Assembly: GCA_013076295.1 (NCBI GenBank) | Contig: RQOL01000430.1 | Span: 1-64,000 of the forward strand | DNA: 64,000 nt | Origin: Sanderia malayensis | Lineage: Eukaryota; Cnidaria; Scyphozoa; Semaeostomeae; Pelagiidae | Reading direction: 5' to 3' | In this document: positions 26,302 to 39,730 of the stretch, piece by piece | Position numbering within the stretch: the stretch's first letter is position 1 | Layout: each line of letters begins with the position of its first letter | Position numbers and translations under genes: made by a program | Notes under the pieces: generated by a model | Told to the model about the DNA's origin: nothing | The model's database searches: none | The model's input: the letters and a program-made list of their open reading frames with translations, nothing else

Positions 26302-27879
26302 TTAATTTACATGTTTTTAGTGATAATTACATCTATTCCCACAATTTACAATGAATCCGATACTAAAATTAATTCTCACGATTTTCAAATGAATCCACTT
26401 AACCACAACTAAAACTATATGGAATGCATCTTTGGTTACTTATTTTAACTGATGTTGACACACATTCCCACACTTTGCGCATGAACCCAAGTAACTGCAG
26501 CTAAAAGGTATTAAAAAACACCCTTATTTACTTGTTTTCAGTGATATTAACATGTATTTTCAAAATTTACACATGAATCCGATATTAACGTTCATTCCCA
26601 CATTTTACACATGAATCCGATATGAACGTTCCTTCCCACAATTTATGCATAAATCCCCATAACTACTGCTCACACTCTTTATAATACACCGTTATTTATT
26701 TGTTTTCCCTGATAATAACATTCATTCCCACAATTTAAACATGAATTCAATATTAACGTTTATTCCCTCAATTTACAAATGGATCCACGCAAATACAACT
26801 AGAAAGACTTAAAATGCACCCTTATTTACTTGCTTTCAGTGATTTTAACATTTATTCCCACAGTTTAAACATGAATCCGATATTAATGTTTATTCCCACA
26901 ATTTACACATAAATCCATGTATTTTTAGTTAAACCAAAATAAAGTACACCTTTATGAAAATGTTTTAGTTATATTAACATTTATCCCCACAATTTACAAT
27001 GAATCCGATATTAAAATTCAATCCCACAACTTTCAAATGAATCCACGTAATCACAGCTAAAACTAATTGGAAGGCATCTTTGGTTACCTCTTTTAACTGA
27101 TGATATTTAAACCCATTCCCACAATTTGCGCGTGAATCCATGTAAATGCAGCTAAAACGTATTAAATTACACCCTTCTTTACTTGTTTTCAGTGATATTA
27201 GCATTCATTCCCACAAATTAAACATCAATCCAATATTAGCGTTCATTCCCACAATTTACACGGGAGTCCATGTAACGGCAGCTAAATGGTGTTAAAATAC
27301 TCCCTTATTTACCTGTTCTCCGTGATATTAACATTCATTCCCGCAATTTAAAAATGAATCCGATATTAATGTTCCTTCCCACAATTTACGCAAGAATCCT
27401 CATAACTACAGCACACACTATTTAAAACACACCCATATTTACTGGTTTTTAGTGATATTAACATTAATTCCTCAAATGTTAGCATAAATCCGATATTAAC
27501 GTTCATTCCAACGATTTACACATGAATCCCATATTAACTTTCATTCCCCGAATTTACACATGAATCCGATAGTAACGTTCTTTCCCACAATTTACGCATA
27601 TATCCCCATAACTACAGTTCACACTCTTTAAAATACACTAATACTTACTGGTTTTCAGTGATATTAACATTCATTCCCACAAGTTAAACATGAATCCGAT
27701 ATTAACGTTCACTCGCACAAGTTAACACATGAATCCGGTAATAACGTTCATTCCCACAATTTACACATGAATCCATGTAAATTCAGCTAAAACATAATAA
27801 GGTACAACTTTATTTACATGCTTTTAGTGATAATTGCATCTATTCCCACAATTTACACTGAATCCGATATTATAATTAA

Positions 27880-28058
27880 CTAGGAAGGCTGGCGCGCTTC
27901 GGGCGCCACCTCCCTAGTGTTTTAGCCTTCGATGTGAGTGGAACAGCGATCTTGAACAAAAGTGGGGTGGGTTTCTCTTATTTTGGCCTTCGATCTGAGT
28001 GGAACAGCGACCTTGAACAAAAGTGGGGTGGGTTTCTGTTATTTTGGCCTTCGAGAAC
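27880..28058 (-). mobile_element. 179-bp Helitron-like cassette, copy 2
   Basis: Same insert, same satellite phase and same TTAA borders as the 26123 copy, 1757 bp further on. Identical junctions mean it was copied together with its satellite context and is not a separate insertion. Confidence 0.6.
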
Positions 28059-28462
28059 TTAATTTACATGTTTTTAGTGATAATTACATCTATTCCCACA
28101 ATTTACAATGAATCCGATACTAAAATTAATTCTCACGATTTTCAAATGAATCCACTTAACCACAACTAAAACTATATGGAATGCATCTTTGGTTACCTAT
28201 TTTAGCTGATGTTGACACCCATTCCCACACTTTGCGCATGAACCCAAGTAACTGCAGCTAAAAGGTATTAAAAAACACCCTTATTTACTTGTTTTCAGTG
28301 ATATTAACATGTATTTTCAAAATTTACACATGAATCCGATATTAACGTTCATTCCCACATTTTACACATGAATCCGATATGAACGTTCCTTCCCACAATT
28401 TATGCATAAATCCCCATAACTACTGCTCACACTCTTTATAATACACCGTTATTTATTTGTTT

Positions 28463-31400
28463 TCAATGATATTAACATTCATTCCCACAATTTAAACATG
28501 AATCCGATATTAACGTTCATTCCCACACTTTACACATGAATCCGATATGAACGTTCCTTCCCACAATTTATGGATAAATCCCCATAACTACTGCTCACAC
28601 TCTTTAAAATACACCGTTATTTATATGTTTTCAGTGATATTAACGTTCACTCCCACAAGTTAACACATGAATCCTATAATAACCTTCATTCCCACAATTT
28701 ACACATGAATCCACGTAATTTCAGCAAAAACATAATAAAGTACAACTTTATTTACATAATTTTAGTGATAATTACACCCATTCCCACAATTTACAATGGA
28801 TCCGATATTAAAATTAATTCCCACAATTTTCAAATGACTCCACGTAACCACAACTAAAACTTTATGGAATTCATCTTTGGTTACCCTTTTTCACTGATGA
28901 TAATGACACTCATTCCAACCGTTTACAGATGAATCCGATATTAACGTTATTTCCCACAACTTAGGCATCAATCCCATATTAATGTTCCTTCCCACAATTT
29001 TCACATGAATCCACGTAATTTCAGCTAAAACATAATGAAGTAGACCTTTATTTACATGTTTTCAATCATAATTACATCTATTCCCACAATTTACAATGAA
29101 TCCGATATTAAAATTCATTCCCACAACTTTCAAATGAATCCACGTAACCACAGCTAAAACTATATGGCATGCATCTTTGGTTACGTCTTTTCATTGATAT
29201 TGACACTCATTTCCACAATTTACGCATGAATCCATGTAACTGCAGCTAAAAGGTATTAAAACACCGCCCTATTTAGTTGTTTTCAGTGATAATAACATTC
29301 ATTCCCACAATTTAAACATGAATTCAATATTAACGTTTAATCCCTCAATTTACAAAGGATCCACGCAAATACAGATAGAAAGACTTAAAATGCACCCTTA
29401 TTTACTTGCCTTCAATGATTTTAACATTTATTCCCACAGTTTAAACATGAATCCGATATTAATGTTTATTCCCACAATCTACACATCAATCCATGTATTT
29501 TTAGCTAAACCAAAATAAAGTACACCTTTATTAAAATGTTTTAGTTATATTAACATTTATTCCCATAATTTACAATGAATCCGATATTAAAATTAAATCC
29601 CACAACTTTCAAATGAATCCACGTAAGCACAGCTAAAACTAATTGGAATGCATCTTTGGTTACCTCTTTTCACTGATGATATTTACACCCAATCCCACAA
29701 TTTGCGCATGAATCCATGTAAATACAGCTAAAACGTATTAAATACACCCTTCTTTACTTGTTTTCAGTGATGTTAGCATTCAATCCCACAAATTAAACAT
29801 CAATCCAATATTAGCGTTCATTCCCACAATTTACACGTGAGTCCATGTAACGGCAGCTAAATGGTATTAAAATTCTCCCTTATTTACCTGTTCTCCGTGA
29901 TATTAACATTCATTCCCACAATTTAAAAATCAATCCGATATTAATGTTCCTTCCCGCAATTTACGCAAGAATTCCCATAACTACAGCACACACTATTTAA
30001 AACACACCCATATTTACTGGTTTTTAGTGATATTAACATTAATTCCCCAAATTTTAAAATAAATCCGATATTAACGTTCATTCCAACAATTTACACATGA
30101 ATCCCATATTAACTTTCATTCCCAGAATTTACACATGAATCCGATAGTAACGTTCTTTCCCACAATTTACGCATAAATCCCCATACCTACAGTTCACACT
30201 CTTTAAAATACACTAATACTTACTGGTTTTCAGTGATATTAACATTCATTCCCACAATTTACAATGAATCCGATATTATAATTAATTCCCACAATTTCAA
30301 ATGAATCCACGTAACCACAACTAAAACTATATGGAATGCATCTTTGATTACGTTTTTCACTGATATTGACACCCATTCCCACAATTTACGCATGAATCCA
30401 AGTAACTGCAGCTAAAAGGTATTAAAAACATCCCTATTTACTTGTTTTCAGTGATATTAACATTTATTCCCACAATTTACACATGAATCCGATATTAACG
30501 TTCCTTCCCACAATTTACGCATGAGTCCCCATAACTACTGCTCACATTCCTTAAAATACACCGTTATTTATTTGTTTTCAGTGATATTAACATTCGTTCC
30601 CACAATTTTCAAATTAATCCACGTAACCACAGCTGAAAGTATATGGAATGCATCTTTGGTTAAGTCTTTTCACTGATATTGACACCCATTCCCAAAATTT
30701 ACGCATGAATCCATGTAACTGCAGCTAAAAGGTATTAAAAAACACCCTTATTTACTTGTTTTCAGTGATATTAACATTTATTCCCTGAATTTACACATGA
30801 ATCCGATAGTAACGTTCTTTCCACAATTTACGCATAAATCTCCATAACCACAGTTCAAACTATTTAAAATACACTAATACTTACTGGTTTTCAGTGATAT
30901 GAATATTCATTCCCACAAGTTAACACATGAATCCGGTAATAACGTTCATTCCCACAATTTACACATGAATCCACGTAATTTAAGGTAAAACATAATAAAG
31001 TAGACCTTAATTTACATGTTTTTAGTGATAATTACATCTATTCCCACAATTTACAATGAATCCGATACTAAAATTTATTCTCACGATTTTCAAATGAATC
31101 CACGTAACCACAACTAAAACTATATGGAATGCATCTTTGGTTACGTCTTTTCACTGATATTGACACCCATTCCCACACTTTACGCATGAATCCATGTAAC
31201 TGCAGCTTAAAGGTATTAAAAAACACCCTTATTTACTTGTTTTCAGTGATATTAACATTTATTCCCACAATTTACACATGAATCCGATATTAACGTTCAT
31301 TCCCACATTTTACACATGAATCCGATATGAACGTTCCTTCCCACAATTTATGCATAAATCCCCATAACTACTGCTCACACTCTTTATAATACACCGTTAT

Positions 31401-33918
31401 TTATTTGTTTTCAATGATATTAACATTCATTCCCACAATTTAAACATGAATCCGATATTAACGTTCATTCCCACACTTTACACATGAATCCGATATGAAC
31501 GTTCCTTCCCACAATTTATGGATAAATCCCCATAACTACTGCTCACACTCTTTAAAATACACCGTTATTTATATGTTTTCAGTGATATTAACGTTCACTC
31601 CCACAAGTTAACACATGAATCCTATAATAACCTTCATTCCCACAATTTACACATGAATCCACGTAATTTCAGCAAAAACATAATAAAGTACAACTTTATT
31701 TACATAATTTTAGTGATAATTACACCTATTCCCACAATTTACAATGGATCCGATATTAAAATTAATTCCCACAATTTTCAAATGACTCCACGTAACCACA
31801 ACTAAAACTTTATGGAATTCATCTTTGGTTACCCTTTTTCACTGATGATAATGACACTCATTCCAACCGTTTACAGATGAATCCGATATTAACGTTATTT
31901 CCCACAACTTAGGCATCAATCCCATATTAATGTTCCTTCCCACAATTTTCACATGAATCCACGTAATTTCAGCTAAAACATAATAAAGTAGACCTTTATT
32001 TACATGTTTTCAATCATAATTACATCTATTCCCACAATTTACAATGAATCCGATATTAAAATTCATTCCCACAACTTTCAAGTGAATCCACGTAACCACA
32101 GCCAAAACTATATGGCATGCATCTTTGGTTACGTCTTTTCATTGATATTGACACTCATTTCCACAATTTACGCATGAATCCATGTAACTGCAGCTAAAAG
32201 GTATTAAAACACCGCCCTATTTAGTTGTTTTCAGTGATAATAACATTCATTCCCACAATTTAAACATGAATTCAATATTAACGTTTAATCCCTCAATTTA
32301 CAAAGGATCCACGCAAATACAGATAGAAAGACTTAAAATGCACCCTTATTTACTTGCCTTCAATGATTTTAACATTTATTCCCACAGTTTAAACATGAAT
32401 CCGATATTAATGTTTATTCCCACAATCTACACATCAATCCATGTATTTTTAGCTAAACCAAAATAAAGTACACCTTTATTAAAATGTTTTAGTTATATTA
32501 ACATTTATTCCCATAATTTACAATGAATCCGATATTAAAATTCAATCCCACAACTTTCAAATGAATCCACGTAAGCACAGCTAAAACTAATTGGAATGCA
32601 TCTTTGGTTACCTCTTTTCACTGATGATATTTACACCCAATCCCACAATTTGCGCATGAATCCATGTAAATACAGCTAAAACGTATTAAAATACACCCTT
32701 CTTTACTTGTTTTCAGTGATATTAGCATTCAATCCCACAAATTAAACATCAATCCAATATTAGCGTTCATTCCCACAATTTACACGTGAGTCCATGTAAC
32801 GGCAGCTAAATGGTATTAAAATTCTCCCTTATTTACCTGTTCTCCGTGATATTAACATTCATTCCCACAATTTAAAAATCAATCCGATATTAATGTTCCT
32901 TCCCGCAATTTACGCAAGAATTCCCATAACTACAGCACACACTATTTAAAACACACCCATATTTACTGGTTTTTAGTGATATTAACATTAATTCCCCAAA
33001 TTTTAAAATAAATCCGATATTAACGTTCATTCCAACAATTTACACATGAATCCCATATTAACTTTCATTCCCAGAATTTACACATGAATCCGATAGTAAC
33101 GTTCTTTCCCACAATTTACGCATAAATCCCCATACCTACAGTTCACACTCTTTAAAATACACTAATACTTACTGGTTTTCAGTGATATTAACATTCATTC
33201 CCACAATTTACAATGAATCCGATATTATAATTAATTCCCACAATTTTCAAATGAATCCACGTAACCACAACTAAAACTATATGGAATGCATCTTTGATTA
33301 CGTTTTTCACTGATATTGACACCCATTCCCACAATTTACGCATGAATCCAAGTAACTGCAGCTAAAAGGTATTAAAAACACCCCTATTTACTTGTTTTCA
33401 GTGATATTAACATTTATTCCCACAATTTACACATGAATCCGATATTAACGTTCCTTCCCACAATTTACGCATGAGTCCCCATAACTACTGCTCACATTCC
33501 TTAAAATACACCGTTATTTATTTGTTTTCAGTGATATTAACATTCATTCCCACAATTTTCAAATTAATCCACGTAACCACAGCTGAAAGTATATGGAATG
33601 CATCTTTGGTTAAGTCTTTTCACTGATATTGACACCCATTCCCAAAATTTACGCATGAATCCATGTAACTGCAGCTAAAAGGTATTAAAAAACACCCTTA
33701 TTTACTTGTTTTCAGTGATATTAACATTTATTCCCTGAATTTACACATGAATCCGATAGTAACGTTCTTTCCACAATTTACGCATAAATCCCCATAACCA
33801 CAGTTCAAACTCTTTAAAATACACTAATACTTACTGGTTTTCAGTGATATGAATATTCATTCCCACAAGTTAACACATGAATCCGGTAATAACGTTCATT
33901 CCCACAATTTACACATGA
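28463..33918 (+). repeat. 2.95-kb tandem duplication inside the HOR
   Basis: The segment ~28463-30970 recurs at ~31411-33918. The 66-codon marker ORF lies at 29318 and 32266, 2948 bp apart. The copies diverge near 30970 (AATTTAAGG) versus 33918 (AAATTCAGC). The equivalent pair in the downstream 13.4-kb copy is at 56843 and 59750, 2907 bp apart, shortened by small deletions. Confidence 0.75.
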
Positions 33919-34471
33919 ATCCACGTAAATTCAGCTAAAACATAATAAGGTACAACTTTATTTACATGTTTTTAGTGATAATTGCATCTAATCCCACAAT
34001 TTACACTGAATCCGATATTATAATTAATTCCAAAAATTTTCAAATGAATACACGTAGGCACAGCTAAAACTAATTGGAAGGCATCTTTGGTTACCTCTTT
34101 TCACTGATGATATTGTTACTTATTCCCACAATTTATACATGAATCCACGTAATTTAAGGTAAAACATAATAAAGTAGACCTTAATTTACATGTTTTTAGT
34201 GATAATTACATCTATTCCCACAATTTACAATGAATCCGATACTAAAATTTATTCTCACGATTTTCAAATGAATCCACGTAACCACAACTAAAACTATATG
34301 GAATGCATCTTTGGTTACGTCTTTTCACTGATATTGACACCCATTCCCACATTTACACATGAATCCATGTAAATTCAGCTAAAACATAATAAGGTACAAC
34401 TTTATTTACATGCTTTTAGTGATAATTGCATCTATTCCCACAATTTACACTGAATCCGATATTATAATTAA

Positions 34472-34650
34472 CTAGGAAGGCTGGCGCGCTTCGGGCGCCA
34501 CCTCCCTGGTGTTTTAGCCTTCGATGTGAGTGGAACAGCGATCTTGTACAAAAGTGGGGTGGGTTTCTCTTATTTTGGCCTTCGATCTGAGTGGAACAGC
34601 GACCTTGAACAAAAGTGGGGTGGGTTTCTGTTATTTTGGCCTTCGAGAAC
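34472..34650 (-). mobile_element. 179-bp Helitron-like cassette, copy 3
   Basis: Equivalent of the 26123 copy in the next 8.35-kb HOR unit. It has a few substitutions (CTCCCTGG in the hairpin region, CTTGTACAAA in the first 61-bp repeat). The CTAG-type pairing at the outer stem is slightly weakened. Confidence 0.6.
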
Positions 34651-36227
34651 TTAATTTACATGTTTTTAGTGATAATTACATCTATTCCCACAATTTACAA
34701 TGAATCCGATACTAAAATTAATTCTCACGATTTTCAAATGAATCCACTTAACCACAACTAAAACTATATGGAATGCATCTTTGGTTACTTATTTTAACTG
34801 ATGTTGACACACATTCCCACACTTTGCGCATGAACCCAAGTAACTGCAGCTAAAAGGTATTAAAAAACACCCTTATTTACTTGTTTTCAGTGATATTAAC
34901 ATGTATTTTCAAAATTTACACATGAATCCGATATTAACGTTCATTCCCACATTTTACACATGAATCCGATATGAACGTTCCTTCCCACAATTTATGCATA
35001 AATCCCCATAACTACTGCTCACACTCTTTATAATAAACCGTTATTTATTTGTTTTCCCTGATAATAACATTCATTCCCACAATTTAAACATGAATTCAAT
35101 ATTAACGTTTATTCCCTCAATTTACAAATGGATCCACGCAAATACAACTAGAAAGACTTAAAATGCACCCTTATTTACTTGCTTTCAGTGATTTTAACAT
35201 TTATTCCCACAGTTTAAACATGAATCCGATATTAATGTTTATTCCCACAATTTACACATAAATCCATGTATTTTTAGCTAAACCAAAATAAAGTACACCT
35301 TTATGAAAATGTTTTAGTTATATTAACATTTATTCCCACAATTTACAATGAATCCGATATTAAAATTCAATCCCACAACTTTCAAATGAATCCACGTAAG
35401 CACTGCCAAAACTAATTGGAAGGCATCTTTGGTTACCTCTTTTAACTGATGATATTTAAACCCATTCCCACAATTTGCGCGTGAATCCATGTAAATACAG
35501 CTAAAACGTATTAAATTACACCCTTCTTTACTTGTTTTCAGTGATATTAGCATTCATTCCCACAAATTAAACATCAATCCAATATTAGCGTTCATTCCCA
35601 CAATTTACACGTGAGTCCATGTAACGGCAGCTAAATGGTGTTAAAATACTCCCTTATTTACCTGTTCTCCGTGATATTAACATTCATTCCCGCAATTTAA
35701 AAATGAATCCGATATTAATGTTCCTTCCCACAATTTACGCAAGAATCCTCATAACTACAGCACACACTATTTAAAACACACCCATATTTACTGGTTTTTA
35801 GTGATATTAACATTAATTCCTCAAATGTTAGCATAAATCCGATATTAACGTTCATTCCAACGATTTACACATGAATCCCATATTAACTTTCATTCCCCGA
35901 ATTTACACATGAATCCGATAGTAACGTTCTTTCCCACAATTTACGCATATATCCCCATAACTACAGTTCACACTCTTTAAAATACACTAATACTTATGGT
36001 TTTCAGTGATATTAACATTCATTCCCACAAGTTAAACATGAATCCGATATTAACGTTCACTCGCACAAGTTAACACATGAATCCGGTAATAACGTTCATT
36101 CCCACAATTTACACATGAATCCATGTAAATTCAGCTAAAACATAATAAGGTACAACTTTATTTACATGCTTTTAGTGATAATTGCATCTATTCCCACAAT
36201 TTACACTGAATCCGATATTATAATTAA

Positions 36228-36406
36228 CTAGGAAGGCTGGCGCGCTTCGGGCGCCACCTCCCTAGTGTTTTAGCCTTCGATGTGAGTGGAACAGCGATCT
36301 TGAACAAAAGTGGGGTGGGTTTCTCTTATTTTGGCCTTCGATCTGAGTGGAACAGCGACCTTGAACAAAAGTGGGGTGGGTTTCTGTTATTTTGGCCTTC
36401 GAGAAC
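36228..36406 (-). mobile_element. 179-bp Helitron-like cassette, copy 4
   Basis: Equivalent of the 27880 copy in the next HOR unit, 1756 bp from copy 3, with the same junctions. Confidence 0.6.
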
Positions 36407-39157
36407 TTAATTTACATGTTTTTAGTGATAATTACATCTATTCCCACAATTTACAATGAATCCGATACTAAAATTAATTCTCACGATTTTCAAATGAATC
36501 CACTTAACCACAACTAAAACTATATGGAATGCATCTTTGGTTACCTATTTTAGCTGATGTTGACACCCATTCCCACACTTTGGCATGAACCCAAGTAACT
36601 GCAGCTAAAAGGTATTAAAAAACACCCTTATTTACTTGTTTTCAGTGATATTAACATGTATTTTCAAAATTTACACATGAATCCGATATTAACGTTCATT
36701 CCCACATTTTACACATGAATCCGATATGAACGTTCCTTCCCACAATTTATGCATAAATCCCCATAACTACTGCTCACACTCTTTATAATACACCGTTATT
36801 TATTTGTTTTCAATGATATTAACATTCATTCCCACAATTTAAACATGAATCCGATATTAACGTTCATTCCCACACTTTACACATGAATCCGATATGAACG
36901 TTCCTTCCCACAATTTATGGATAAATCCCCATAACTACTGCTCACACTCTTTAAAATACACCGTTATTTATATGTTTTCAGTGATATTAACGTTCACTCC
37001 CACAAGTTAACACATGAATCCTATAATAACCTTCATTCCCACAATTTACACATGAATCCACGTAATTTCAGCAAAAACATAATAGAGTACAACTTTATTT
37101 ACATAATTTTAGTGATAATGACACCTATTCCCACAATTTACAATGGATCCGATATTAAAATTAATTCCCACAATTTTCAAATGACTCCACGTAACCACAA
37201 CTAAAACTTTATGGAATTCATCTTTGGTTACCCTTTTTCACTGATAATAATGACACTCATTCCAACCGTTTACAGATGAATCCGATATTAACGTTATTTC
37301 CCACAACTTAGGCATCAATCCCATATTAATGTTCCTTCCCACAATTTTCACATGAATCCACGTAATTTCAGCTAAAACATAATGAAGTAGACCTTTATTT
37401 ACATGTTTTCAATCATAATTACATCTATTCCCACAATTTACAATGAATCCGATACTAAAATTCATTCCCACAACTTTCAAATGAATCCACGTAACCACAG
37501 CTAAAACTATATGGCATGCATCTTTGGTTACGTCTTTTCATTGATATTGACACTCATTTCCACAATTTACGCATGAATCCATGTAACTGCAGCTAAAAGG
37601 TATTAAAACACCGCCCTATTTAGTTGTTTTCAGTGATAATAACATTCATTCCCACAATTTAAACATGAATTCAATATTAACGTTTAATCCCTCAATTTAC
37701 AAAGGATCCACGCAAATACAGATAGAAAGACTTAAAATGCACCCTTATTTACTTGCCTTCAATGATTTTAACATTTATTCCCACAGTTTAAACATGAATC
37801 CGATATTAATGTTTATTCCCACAATCTACACATCAATCCATGTATTTTTAGCTAAACCAAAATAAAGTACACCTTTATTAAAATGTTTTAGTTATATTAA
37901 CATTTATTCCCATAATTTACAATGAATCCGATATTAAAATTCAATCCCACAACTTTCAAATGAATCCACGTAAGCACAGCTAAAACTAATTGGAATGCAT
38001 CTTTGGTTACCTCTTTTCACTGATGATATTTACACCCAATCCCACAATTTGCGCATGAATCCATGTAAATACAGCTAAAACGTTTTAAAATACACCCTTC
38101 TTTACTTGTTTTCAGTGATGTTAGCATTCAATCCCACAAATTAAACATCAATCCAATATTAGCGTTCATTCCCACAATTTACACGTGAGTCCATGTAACG
38201 GCAGCTAAATGGTATTAAAATTCTCCCTTATTTACCTGTTCTCCGTGATATTAACATTCATTCCCACAATTTAAAAATCAATCCGATATTAATGTTCCTT
38301 CCCGCAATTTACGCAAGAATTCCCATAACTACAGCACACACTATTTAAAACACACCCATATTTACTGGTTTTTAGTGATATTAACATTAATTCCCCAAAT
38401 TTTAAAATAAATCCGATATTAACGTTCATTCCAACAATTTACACATGAATCCCATATTAACTTTCATTCCCAGAATTTACACATGAATCCGATAGTAACG
38501 TTCTTTCCCACAATTTACGCATAAATCCCCATACCTACAGTTCACACTCTTTAAAATACACTAATACTTACTGGTTTTCAGTGATATTAACATTCATTCC
38601 CACAATTTACAATGAATCCGATATTATAATTAATTCCCACAATTTTCAAATGAATCCACGTAACCACAACTAAAACTATATGGAATGCATCTTTGATTAC
38701 GTCTTTTCACTGATATTGACACCCATTCCCACAATTTACGCATGAATCCAAGTAACTGCAGCTAAAAGGTATTAAAGACACCCCTATTTACTTGTTTTCA
38801 GTGATATTAACATTTATTCCCACAATTTACACATGAATCCGATATTAACGTTCCTTCCCACAATTTACGCATGAGTCCCCATAACTACTGCTCACATTCC
38901 TTAAAATACACCGTTATTTATTTGTTTTCAGTGATATTAACATTCATTCCCACAATTTTCAAATTAATCCACGTAACCACAGCTGAAAGTATATGGAATG
39001 CATCTTTGGTTAAGTCTTTTCACTGATATTGACACCCATTCCCAAAATTTACGCATGAATCCATGTAACTGCAGCTAAAAGGTATTAAAAAACACCCTTA
39101 TTTACTTGTTTTCAGTGATATTAACATTTATTCCCTGAATTTACACATGAATCCGAT

Positions 39158-39225
39158 AGTAACCTATTCTAACTGCCTTTACCGCCCCGCTATTCAAATT
39201 AGGTTCAGATATGGAGAGTGCTTTG
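39158..39225 (-). repeat. B2, 3' terminal repeat
   Basis: 68 bp identical to B1, forming the 3' end of the element against the satellite. It is separated from A2 by a 79-bp spacer (39226-39304) that has no second copy. A perfect 11-bp inverted repeat, CGCTATTCAAA at 39188-39198 and TTTGAATAGCG at 39237-39247, spans the B2/spacer border. It could fold the RNA 3' end. B1 lacks the second arm. Confidence 0.92.
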
Positions 39226-39304
39226 GAAATCGCGGGTTTGAATAGCGGTGTGGTGTTCTCGCTCGATCATCGCTGAGGGAGGTGGGTGGGTCGAAAAATC
39301 TGGA
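39226..39304 (-). other. A2-B2 spacer of the Ngaro-type element
   Basis: 79 bp unique to the 3' end, with no copy between the RT/YR genes and B1. It holds the second arm of an 11-bp inverted repeat that starts in B2. No polyadenylation signal of the AATAAA type is visible. Confidence 0.7.
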
Positions 39305-39486
39305 TATACGTCTTGTTGCTTGAAAGGGCAGAAACCAAGTGGATTCGAGCTTAAATATGCCTCCTGGTCCCCAGGGACCCGCGAGTGAATGCAAAGCGAC
39401 AATTTAGGCCATTTTGGACCACAGGGAATAACTTGATCGAGGCCCAATTTGAAAACGAGGGCGCTCCAGCCAGTGAGAATAGTAAC
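39305..39486 (-). repeat. A2, internal copy of the 5' repeat
   Basis: 182 bp, identical to A1. It abuts B1, sharing the AGTAAC core (39481-39486). In the Ngaro replication model, internal A2 and B1 supply the template for closing the circular cDNA, because this is the sequence the joined ends of the element must have. Confidence 0.92.
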
Positions 39487-39493
39487 CTATTCT
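39476..39493. promoter_or_regulatory. Palindromic recombination site at the A2/B1 junction
   Basis: AGAATAG-TAAC-CTATTCT: perfect 7-bp inverted arms around a 4-bp spacer, the architecture expected for a tyrosine-recombinase crossover site. The same half-sites form the outer ends: TAAC-CTATTCT at 39160-39170 and AGAATAG-TAAC at 46911-46921. It would be the junction formed when the element circularises and the site the encoded YR binds and cuts. This is inferred from the layout; binding has not been shown. Confidence 0.75.
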
Positions 39494-39548
39494 AACTGCC
39501 TTTACCGCCCCGCTATTCAAATTAGGTTCAGATATGGAGAGTGCTTTG
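39481..39548 (-). repeat. B1, internal copy of the 3' repeat
   Basis: 68 bp identical to B2 (39158-39225). It lies just downstream of the recombinase gene's 3' UTR (39549-39730), in which I saw no further ORF. Confidence 0.92.
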
Positions 39549-39730
39549 TACATCACTGGATTTAAAGAGAAAGCACTTTCCTGTTCCAGAGGGTTACCAG
39601 TAGACCAACAAAAAGAAGACGTTAGTTTCCTTTACAACACTTCATTGCGACAAAGAAAGGTATCCTTCCATAACTCAAAAGAAAAAGAAAAATAAACGAG
39701 TACAAAGAAACAGGTACTGCAAGAACCGTT

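Larger units (their letters stand above)
26027..34375 (+). repeat. 8.35-kb higher-order repeat unit
   Basis: Markers in this unit recur about 8.35 kb downstream: cassettes 26123 to 34472 (8349 bp) and 27880 to 36228 (8348), the ATGAATTCAATATT module 29318 to 37665 (8347), and GATAGTAAC 30805 to 39155 (8350). The second unit starts near 34376 and is cut by the Ngaro-type element at 39163. Its satellite continues at 46922 in register with position ~30814. Confidence 0.8.
20899..34440 (+). repeat. 13.4-kb segmental duplication, copy 1
   Basis: This segment recurs in the same order at 48490-61890. Matched markers and offsets: 24021 to 51574 (27553 bp), cassettes 26123 to 53665 (27542) and 27880 to 55407 (27527), 29318 to 56843 (27525), and AGTAGACC at 34173 to 61628 (27455). 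The steadily shrinking offset shows that copy 2 has lost bases along its length. This copy reads clean, without scattered single-base losses. Confidence 0.85.
19561..39157 (+). repeat. Satellite array, block 3 (8.35-kb HOR family)
   Basis: Satellite with the same monomers but a different HOR set. It carries four 179-bp cassettes and repeated markers: an ATGAATTCAATATTAACG module at 19601, 29318, 32266 and 37665. The 66-codon and 76-codon ORFs that recur here are the same satellite stretch copied with each HOR. They vary only with the repeat, lack any family motif and should not be read as genes. Apart from the cassettes I see no other insert. Confidence 0.93.

Noticed and set aside
26974..27204. 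Recurrent 76-codon minus-strand ORF (also near 288 and 35323)
   Set aside because: It spans satellite monomers on the reverse strand. Its conservation equals that of the surrounding repeat.
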